NCBI GenBank assembly: GCA_012861695.1
Contig: JAAOOA010000127.1
Span: 1 to 64,000, forward strand
DNA length: 64,000 nucleotides
Reading direction: 5' to 3'
Source: Trematomus loennbergii
Taxonomy: Eukaryota; Chordata; Actinopteri; Perciformes; Nototheniidae
Part shown: in pieces, positions 55,609-64,000 of the stretch
Numbering within the stretch: the first letter of the stretch is position 1
Layout of the letters: every line of letters begins with the position of its first letter
Made by a program: the position numbers and the translations under genes
The notes under the pieces: model-generated
The model's database searches: none
Told to the model about the DNA's origin: nothing
The model's input: only the letters and a program-made list of their open reading frames with translations

Positions 55609-56286
55609 CCGTCAGGGCCCTCTAGGCCCTCTCTGAGGGCCTAAGATATTCTACAAAATAATATTTAAAAACATTTTTTTTTTAAATGTTAGTTATATCT
55701 TTCATTAGTTTTACCAAAATAACTTGATTTAATTGTATTTAAAATAACATTTCCAAATAAATAAATCCTTCGAATCTGCCTATTCAGTTTCTGTTTGAAT
55801 GTGAAGGGTTAAATGAAAGAAGCTCCTTTAGCCGTCTCTGAGAGAGTAATGTCAAATGACAGTACAATTGACCAATCATATCTTCCCTCTAAATGGGTGG
55901 GTTTTATTTTTTAAGTTCCGCCCGCTGTGAAGCTTTTCTTGTTTCCATAGCAACAACAACTTCCTGTCAACAGCGTAAACTCGCCTTCAAAATAAAAGCA
56001 TGCCAAATTACACTCAAGACATACAACTGCAATGAAAGTAACAAACACAATGCAATATCCTTTTCAATTTCAAAGAACACAAATTGGGTTATTTGCAGAT
56101 GTTGTTTTGTGTGGTGGAGGGTCGCTTTCATTGATGCGTTTTGCACCCCGGGCCGTTGTTTTTGATATTCCGCTGAAGTATACGATGTGACGTGTAGGCC
56201 TAAACTCTTTTCTTTCTTTCTTTTTTTTTTCGAGGGAAGGGGTGGGGGTCAGAGGGCCTAGGTATAAAAGTCACGGCTCGCCACTG
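55609..56286 (-). mobile_element. hAT MITE, copy 3 (CAGTGGCGAGCC family)
   Basis: 678 bp, reverse orientation to copy 1, same ends, flanked by perfect 8-bp duplications GATTATGT (55601-55608 and 56287-56294). It lacks the hairpin of copy 1 and the insertions of copy 2, so it is nearest to the family consensus. Confidence 0.93.
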
Positions 56287-56308
56287 GATTATGTATTGCA
56301 TTATTTAA

Positions 56309-57485
56309 CCTCTTAAGCCCTGAGCCTGTTTTTCAGGTCTCAGGCTCGAAAATGACATTCCCAGAACAAATGACCATATCTTCCCTTCTAAAAGGGTTAA
56401 ATTAATAATCTTTATTCTCAAAGTAATGATAAACCTGTGAGTTGGATGTAGAAAAGTCAGAATCAATATAGATGTTTTTTATTTTAAAGAAAATTCAGAT
56501 TTTACATAGTAAAAAACTGTAAATTATAGTGTCCGTCCAAAAACTATTTTTTACAGATAGTGAAAACTACCCTTGGATGATGGGTTAGTAGACTAAAAGC
56601 TTTAGGAATCCAAAGTACAACATATAATAAGTACCCTGTATCAAGATTGATGCAAAACAAGTGAAATTTGACCTTTTTAGAGAGATTTAGCCAAAAACCC
56701 CCACTTCTGGGGTCATTTGGGTGGATTTGACCTATCTCTGGCCCCCTTGGTCGATTTTGATGAATGAAATCTCTTTATAACCGCTAGAGCCAATGGAATC
56801 GAGGGAAAGTTCTATACACACCAAAACGTTAACAAATAAGGAGTGAGAGTGACGCGTTACAAAAACCGGAAGCTGCATACACTCTGGTGGCTACCATTAG
56901 CAGCTAACTTTTCCGCTCCGATTTTTACATAAAAAATGGAATTATGGATTATAAATAATTTTTTAAAAGGTACAAGTACATTATCAACCTTTGGATCAAC
57001 AGTTGTAGATTTTTTTTTTTTCGTTTTAATGCCATTGAACACGTCTTTTGACCTAATTGACAGCTACGGTGAGACGATCTGCCGTAAAAGCCCCGTAAAG
57101 GTACGTGTTGTGATGTCTGTGTTTGCTTCCCCTGTTGCAAGTTGGGATCGCTCAGTGATGATACTATACCTAAATAATCAGTGGAGTCTCAGCTTTAATA
57201 GGCTATATTGTATGTGCAGCTACGATAAGTAATAAGGGTATCTTTATCTTGAATTGTGTGCCGCAGTGCGTTAGATTTTTTTCGCTCAGGGGTCATTTAG
57301 ACCCTTCTTATGAGACTTGTGTTTTGTTTTGGTAAAAATTGTTCATATCTTCAGTTAGCTGAGATTCTTCCCGTTAATCTGGTGCTACACATTAATAGTT
57401 TCATAAATGTTAAGAAGCCCTGAGACATTATCTCGAAAACAAAAGGTGGGAGGGGTCCAATGGGGGGACCGCCGTGCTTAAGAGG
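56309..57485. mobile_element. piggyBac-like non-autonomous element, 1.18 kb
   Basis: Ends CCTCTTAAGCCCTGAGCC and ...CCGTGCTTAAGAGG flanked by TTAA at 56305-56308 and 57486-57489. CCT/AGG ends with TTAA duplication fit piggyBac. No transposase frame is seen. It lies 14 bp from the target duplication of hAT copy 3. Confidence 0.83.
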
Positions 57486-57879
57486 TTAATGTCTCAGTGA
57501 TTCTGTTACATCTCCGAAATGTCCTGAAATGTCCTCCGAGCTCTTCCATGCTTCCACAGTTTGTTATTGTCCTACTGAGGCCATCACTGTTAAAAAGAGA
57601 CTGTTTTGGGCATGCTTAGCAGCAGTTTTGATATGCTGAACAGTCTGAGTGAAACATTTATCTGCACTCTAATGGAGAGCATCTTTCCTTATTTCATTTC
57701 TCATCTTTTAGTCAGCTAGACAGGCAGCCGTGCAGCCATCAGTCATGTGAGAATGCCTCATTTAAACACATCTTAATTGAATATTGTGCTGGGTATTGAC
57801 TCAGCAGACAGTAATGTGCTGTGCTAGGTCACCAGAATAAAGAGATTCAGTGCCATACGTCATGTATGGTCGATCTGGA

Positions 57880-58400
57880 AGTTAGCATAGCAAAAGCTCC
57901 CTCCACAAAAAGCAATGGGATTTTTCCATTGGGTTTTTGAATATTGTAGAATAAAAAATATCTATGGCATATACACGTTGATGATACTTACACATTTTGT
58001 TCAGCAGGATAATTTTCACATATTAACACCACTTTATGATTTTGAAGTGTAAATGCTATCGCCAGAATTACAAAAGCTAACACTGGGCCATAAACAAACT
58101 ACATCATGGTCACATGACTTCACGTCACCACCGCTAAGCTAAAGTTGGCTAATGTTCCGCGGGATGATGTTTAGTCGTCTCATTCAGCCACCTGTTAACA
58201 CGTTCATATTTAAGACACATAAAAAGGAAGCTTCAGACTTTTAACAGTGGGATATTTACTGATATATTTTATTTTATGAAATTCTCTTCAGCTTGTGCTA
58301 ACCACAGACCTTATTTCACGCATCTAACCAAAAACACGTTTATCACCGTTGAATCAAGACGAGGGAACCAGAAGTGGTAAAACTCATTTCAGGGTTCAGG
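57880..58400 (-). mobile_element. Diverged copy of the TA-type MITE
   Basis: In reverse it follows the element at 28479-28908 (CTTTAGCTTAGCGGTGGTGA, TCTGTGGTTA..CACAAGCT). The ends are less clear. Confidence 0.6.
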
Positions 58401-58580
58401 AGTCATTGCTGCACCCATCTATTAAGCAGTCATTCTGTGAATTTAGGAATACTGCTAAATAAATACTGTGATAACATTTTAGATGAAAGTGTTAAGATAA
58501 CATAATTAAATCAGTGGTTGATTAAGCAGGCATGACTAAAAGTTCAGGTTTGGGTCTTGGTAGGAATAGCCACTCCTGAC

Positions 58581-59397
58581 TAGGGTTGCAAAGGGGCGGA
58601 AAGTTTCCGGAAAGTTTCCATGGAAAGTTAAGCTGGGGAATTTTGGAAATATTCAATACAAAATTACACAAAAAAACATGACATTTCAACAGATTCTTTT
58701 TTTTTAAGTTTTTTTTTAAAGTAGAACAGAACAAGTTTTAATTATTTTATTGAACTATTATTTGTTTAATTGAAGAACAAAAACAGGAATGTTGAGTTAA
58801 ATGTTACTCATCCCCCCAACCCCACTCATTAAAAAATGAACAAAAATGCACCCCCCATCCAAAAATCCCCACAAAGTCCCATTCAAAATGTTAAATGAAA
58901 AGAGCCCTTCTCCCTCCAAAAAGTCCCATTAAACATGCAAATCTTCCTTCAAGCAATCCTCTGCATTTTTGCTAAACCCTTTCAGTCAACGGGCTCTTCC
59001 TGGGCCTCATCAACATCCAACTCTGAGTCTTCCTCTTCAGTGTCACTGTCCAGCCTTGTTGAGGATGGCTCTGTGTCAGGCTCAGAGAGCCTTAGGTTTG
59101 CCCGAATGCCAACCAGTTTTTCCACTCTCACATTTGTGAGCCTGTTGCGAACCTTTGTGTGGTCTCAATAGCCATGCAGTAAGCAGTGTGCTATGGCATG
59201 GATATTCAAGTGTACTTGAATGGCATCTGTTTGTTTTAGTCAAGATTATGCTAAAATATACTTTCCCCAACTATATTTAAGTTCCCTATGAAGAGCCAAC
59301 CTTCAATTTTGAAAATTCCCAGTTTATTCCCATAAATTCCCGTTAATTCCCGTGGAAAGTTTCCATCTTTGAAAATTCCCGGAATTTTGCAACCCTA
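58581..59397 (-). mobile_element. hAT transposon, 817 bp, with transposase C-terminus
   Basis: Ends TAGGGTTGCAAAGG and AATTTTGCAACCCTA, with perfect 8-bp duplications CTCCTGAC (58573-58580 and 59398-59405). The subterminal parts are rich in GGAAAGTTTCC palindromes, likely transposase-binding sites. It is an internal deletion derivative, keeping only the end of the transposase. Confidence 0.93.
58982..59160 (-). pseudogene. hAT transposase C-terminal tail
   Basis: VRNRLTNVRVEKLVGIRANL followed by an acidic tail (DSDTEEEDSELDVDE) and a stop. The NRL...VEKLV..R.NLRL pattern is the usual end of the hAT dimerisation domain. Most of the protein is deleted. Confidence 0.8.
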
Positions 59398-59405
59398 CTC
59401 CTGAC

Positions 59406-60622
59406 TGTGTGATTGTGTCGATTACACAGACAGGACTGTCTCTGTCTAGCAGGGGGTCACGGGACACTGCTATCTCCTTCCAACATTAAATCTGAGTGCT
59501 CATCATCAGCAGCTCTGCAAAACAACACACCATCGAGCCCACATTCAGGAAAGTGATGAGTCAGGTGAGCCTCTGCTGCAACAGCACAGTGAAAAACACA
59601 AGAGGACAATACAGCAGTGAGTCACTGATTATAATGGCAGGTTGGTATGGAAACCAACCAATCATCTCATGATGGTACACAGTGGAGCGTTTAAACTGGT
59701 AGGATGGCCGGCCTGCTGTCAAAAAGGACTCCTGCTAGACCTACACAAACAATGCTATACATTCTTTTTTTATGCAGATACATGTTGTCTTTAAAGAGGC
59801 TCTCACCCAATTCTACATGTAAAAGAGACCCTATGATGCTAATGTTCAGGTTCATTTCTGTATTCTGTGACATGTTCACATGCTTCAATGTTAAAAAAAA
59901 CTATATATTTTTCTCATACTGCTTGTGCTGCAGCACCTGTTTTCACCCTCTGTCTGAAACCAGAGCCCAGTCTGCAAAGGATGGAGATGCAAAAGATGCT
60001 GTTGAGCAATATGCTAAGTGTCAGATCCATATTTTCGGGGGTTTGACCCATATAGGAACTAAAGTTACCTTAGGATATCTCGTCCTCTGCTACACCAATT
60101 AGCCAACTTTTATCAGTCCCCCCAAAATACCTTCACTTAATTGAAATGCAATGCTAAAATGCTAGACTGTCCCTTTAAAGTCCACCATTTTCATAAAAGT
60201 AATTCCATGACAACTGAGCTTTATTTGCTGATAAAGATCATGTGATAAGACTGAAAGCTCCAGAATAGCGACTAAATGGACCTTGTAGTGATACTGTTTG
60301 AACAACTGTATGAAATTGCATTTAGTCCATCAGGACATGTTATATTCAAACTTACTGATGAACTTGTAGAGTGTGTAGCTGATTATTGTGATCTCAACCG
60401 CTGTGTTCAGGGAGGAACCTCCATCACTAAGGGTGGTTGACAAGTGCCGCCCCATGAATAAATGCATCACTCTAAACCTAATGATTCAGTTGTTGAGTAG
60501 TTCAATCATTTAATCACTGTAGCCATGCACAGCTTTGTTTCATCTGTAGTAAGACACTTTATAAGAAGTGGGTGTTGGCCTTGTCAATGTTGTCAACAGT
60601 GTGTGTCTGTGCATCCAGTTAC
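59406..60622. other. exoc3l1 intron 1, distal part
   Basis: No gene, RNA or complete element is recognised. Confidence 0.5.
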
Positions 60623-60665
60623 CTTCTGGTTTGTCCCGGCCATTCTTCGGATCCCCTGCAGACAT
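60623..60665 (-). CDS. exoc3l1: exoc3l1 exon 1 (start codon)
   Basis: 43 nt: MSAGDPKNGRDKPE plus one base, followed by the donor GTAACT. The last base joins exon 2 to give PEDSLQVAQ in the correct phase. The start was chosen because the joined sequence resembles the short variable N-terminus of EXOC3L1 before the conserved ERAE/ARGAA block. The frame is open further upstream (to 60830), so an earlier start is possible. Confidence 0.75.
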
Positions 60666-60850
60666 TGGAGTTGAGTTTTCAGCTGCCCGTTCACCCCACG
60701 AGTCTCTGTTTCCCCGGAGACCGGCTCTGAAGGGGTCCGGGGGGCAAGGCTGGCAGAGGAGGGTGAAGAAGGACAGAGATGAGACAGAAAAGAAGGAGGA
60801 GGAAGAGGAGAGAGCGTGGAGAGAGGGCATATATCCATTCTACTGACGAC
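60666..60850 (-). promoter_or_regulatory. Likely 5' UTR/proximal region of exoc3l1
   Basis: GC-rich then CT-rich (GA-rich on the plus strand) just upstream of the assigned ATG. The frame is open upstream to 60830. No TATA box is obvious, and the transcription start cannot be placed from sequence. Confidence 0.35.
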
Positions 60851-63539
60851 TTTCCTCTACTCCCTCACACACACTCTCTCTCCCAGACACATCCTCTGCT
60901 GAGAGGCCGGCAGGAAAGGGAGGGAGCAGGGGGGAGGAGAGGGAAGAGAATAATTCTGGAGGGTGGGGAGGGGGGAGGTTGAGGGGAGAAAGGGGCAGGG
61001 ATAGGGATGTAAGCTGTGTTCAGGGACATGTTGAAGAATGACATAGAGAATAATATTTACCTCAGATTGCAAAGCTCTCACACTGTCTATGTTAGGTGAC
61101 AAAATTGTGATGGATAAATCCTGGATGATAGTACTTAGCTCGCATGTCAACAGATCCATCTCCATGACAACTGAGCAAACTCCACCCACTGATTGAGATG
61201 TGATGCGGTTTTAAGACCTGGATAGAGCTTGTGAGGCAAATTCAGTTGGAATTGTTTTGTCACAAACAATTTACGGGGTCAAGAATGAACTGCATGCTTT
61301 AATACATACTTTTTAAAGGAGTAGTACCACATTTTAAGAAATAATCGTAATTACTTTTATTGCAGAGAGTAAGATATCAACATTGTTTTTTTGTCTGCAC
61401 AATAAATATGAAGTTACTGCCAGTCGTCAGTTAGCTTAGCTTATCTTAAGTGGAATAGACATCCTGGATACAAAATCTACTACAATCACCTCTACAGCTC
61501 ACTGATTGAGAAAATGATGTAGAATTGACCTACATGGATTTGTAACTGGTTGCGAAATGATTTGTTCCAGAGGCTTCAGTACTTTTGATTCATGTAACAA
61601 CCATGAAGACATAGATCAATATTCCTCAAACCCATATTGTATTTATTTGTTGTGACGTGTTTTGATTTTTCTGTCAGAAAAATGCCACTTTCTAATAATG
61701 AAGCGAAATGTGTTGTCTACAGTATCAAATTAAAAAGTATTAATATAATAGTTATTATAATTGTGTCAATAGCAGGGGAAGGGACCAGGAAAACAATGCA
61801 GATGGTGGAAAAGGGGGGGGGGGGTAGGTACTGTAAGTGGACGTATGGTGTTCCAAACCAATAAAGCAGGAAGAAACAATGTATAATGCATAAGTCATTA
61901 GCCTACAAGCAGTCATAAAATAAGGGATCACAAGGAGCCAAGAACTAATGGAGGCCACGGCTGTTACTGCTTCCTCAAGTCACTGTTCACTCTACAGGAC
62001 AGAATGATCAAGCCAGACAGTGTTCTGAACATTTCTGTAGTTAACATTCTTTAACACCAAATCTACTCAGTTTATAATCTTACATCGCACACATACACAT
62101 ACAACTAGCGATCTATTAACTGTTTCTGGTCATGTGTGAAGCTACAACGCTACTGCTCTGGCATTGTGAAAGAACTGTGTGTTAGTGTTGTGTTTAAAAG
62201 GAGTGTGTCCCTAACAAATACATGTATGCTACACTCTTCAGTGGATGCTTTCCATCAAATATGGGTCCCTTGCTTGGACTATATTGGACCCACACTGTCA
62301 TCTTTCATATCATGAGGGTTTCCTCCTGAAACCTAGCTTTTTCTAAGTACTTGAAAATAAATACTATATACACTACAAAAACTGTAAAATATGTCTAATT
62401 TCTAGTCAGAATATGTCTTTACAGTTGATATAAGCCCTAATAACTTAAGAAGTAACAATGCAGTGTAGGGTCTTGTTTTTAGACGATGCATCTTACATTT
62501 CTTGTTAAGTCAAAGACTCTTGAAAGCATCTTATTTTCAGTTGTATTTCAGATGAAACGTTTTCTTTTTACATTTACATTTTAAAATCACCAACCAACAT
62601 CAGAAAACCCAAAACGTTTGTGGCTTATTTTGTAACACAACATTACCTGATTCTGATCAAATATAGTTCAAAATAACTTATCTTATTAATTTTTTGGAAC
62701 GGTAAAGGTTGGGGAAATCCTAAATTGTCCAGTATTTTGTAGTTGTTCACACCTTACTTGTCATGTCATGTCTGAGCTGTTGTGTTCTGTATTGTATTTG
62801 AAAAATGTAAGAAAGACATTATAAAAAAAAGGGAAAAAAATCCTTTAATACCAGGAAGGTAAACTTGTCGCTCTATTGTTGATGCTTGACAACAGAAGCA
62901 GAGTCACTGACCCTCTGATCCCGTGCAGCTGTTAGTGCAGCGCCAGCCTTCATCACTGAAGAGGAACTGTGTTTAGAGAGCTGCCCTGTTTACTCCTCCA
63001 AGCTTCCCGGACCTCTTCAGAACACAGCGGGGAGCGTGCCAAGTGGACCGCAGGCTGGAGCCAGCACAAACAAGCTGTCTGAAGGGAACATGGGAACAAT
63101 ATCTCTCATTGCTGCACTTCAAATGTCCTCATGCAATTCAAAAAGTGTGTGTGTGTCAGAGCTCTGTGAATAACAAACTGAATGTGAATAAAGAAAATAA
63201 ATGTGAAAGAACAGATTTTGAGAAAGCTTGTCCAGAATGGGTTGAATGTCAAGGAACTTGATGTTTATAATATATTGGATCCTCCACATAACTAACTACC
63301 AGTATCTCAATTACATAAAGTGTTAGGAAATGATATGGTATACATGCATTAAAATATGCAATAAATGATTTCTTGGACACTTGCGGTCAGTGGAGATTTC
63401 CACCCAGCACATCCGAGGGACAACATTAGCATTTGAAACCATCTTTCTGGCACCTCATGAATGTAAGTCGAGTAGTCATCCCACCTTCATTTTTGTTTTG
63501 ATCTCCATGAACTCCTGAGAAACTCATTCATTTCAATTC
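60851..63539. other. Upstream flank, unassigned
   Basis: Contains GA-rich low complexity (about 60900-61000) and a G run near 61812. No gene is recognised. An upstream non-coding exon of exoc3l1 could lie here, but I see no support for one. Confidence 0.45.
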
Positions 63540-63645
63540 AACATTCAAGGCTTTATTGGCCATAGTCTTATGGCCTGTGGGATGAAACTGTCTGGTGGTC
63601 TTTGTCCTGATGCTGCGGTACCGCCTGCCAGACGGCAGCATGTCT
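63540..63645 (-). repeat. LINE 3' fragment
   Basis: In reverse it matches the LINE remnant at about 32760-32850 (TGCCGTCTGGCAGGCGGTAC and CATCCCACAGGCC). Confidence 0.75.
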
Positions 63646-63781
63646 TTAGAATGCTAAATGCTCCAGTATGTGGAAAGACAAGAAATAGTCATTATTAAAC
63701 CAAAACAATGAGATGAAAGATGCTTAAACGCTCCGTAGAGCTGAGGGGAACGGAAAACGTGGGTGATAAGGTTGTCACATC

Positions 63782-64000
63782 CATTGGTTGAAAGTAACTA
63801 AGTACATTTACTCAAGTACTGTACTTAAGTACACATTTGAGGTATTTGTATTTTCACTTTATACCTCTACTCTAATTTGTACCCTTTACTCCACGACATT
63901 TATTGTTACAGATTTATTTACTAGTTACTTTATAAATTCAGATTTGGACACACAATACTAAGGTAAAACTTAAAATATGATTATTTGGTATAGTTCCATT
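63782..64000. repeat. Common teleost interspersed repeat, cut by the window end
   Basis: AGTAACTAAGTACATTTACT and CAAGTACTGTACTTAAGTAC open a repeat that I recognise as very frequent in fish genomes. Its class is uncertain. Confidence 0.65.

Noticed and set aside
60540..60846. Longer first exon beginning at 60830
   Set aside because: The upstream residues are low-complexity Ser/Phe-rich and do not resemble EXOC3L1; the ATG at 60665 gives a better N-terminus, although the earlier start cannot be excluded.

Overview
The window looks like nuclear DNA of a teleost fish, probably a percomorph. It holds one interrupted vertebrate gene with GT/AG introns, Pol III tRNA repeats, and fish-type transposons: hAT, DIRS-like, TTAA-specific elements, LINEs and MITEs. 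No prokaryotic gene, operon or CRISPR array is present. Many features carry single-base indels, so either much of the sequence is decaying or the assembly still contains sequencing errors.

Region 1 (1-7418) is a tandem array of tRNA-Arg(UCG) and tRNA-Ile(AAU) genes, all on the minus strand. It has two unit types: long, about 735-743 bp, and short, about 460 bp. Only a few copies fold cleanly. A hAT MITE with a perfect 8-bp target duplication sits inside one unit. Region 2 (7419-12480) holds satellite-like tandem repeats, a hAT transposase remnant and an imperfect long palindrome. Region 3 (12745-15911) is a three-unit tRNA-Phe(GAA) tandem. Its first unit is split by a 2.1-kb TTAA-specific element, which itself contains a solo LTR. 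Region 4 (16938-20383) is a nest of DNA transposons: a hAT, a P-like element with a THAP exon, another MITE, a hAT transposase fragment and a BED-type hAT.

Region 5 (20660-25768) is a broken LINE with endonuclease and reverse transcriptase. It carries two opposite-facing copies of one TTAA MITE, one of which contains a BED-type hAT, and it is followed by a partial 5S rRNA sequence. Region 6 (25769-29147) has a 590-bp minisatellite, a TA-flanked MITE and unrecognised DNA.

Region 7 (29148-60665, minus strand) is a gene recognised as exoc3l1, an EXOC3/Sec6-like exocyst paralogue, with 15 coding exons and consistent splice phases. Four exons carry net single-base frameshifts. Its introns are packed with mobile DNA. 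Between exons 14 and 15 lie a hAT MITE, a PIF/Harbinger MITE, a SINE, and a 9-kb inverted-repeat composite containing a LINE fragment and a DIRS-like element. Between exons 3 and 4 is a second DIRS-like element, itself split by a LINE and a MITE. Intron 1 holds a hAT, a piggyBac-like MITE, a TA-type repeat and a second complete hAT. A (CA)n tract about 160 bp long abuts the splice acceptor of exon 13.

Region 8 (60666-64000) is the probable 5' flank of exoc3l1 plus unrecognised and repetitive DNA. Overall, the only host genes supported are the tRNAs and exoc3l1; nearly everything else recognisable is selfish DNA, in layers whose order can often be read from target-site duplications.
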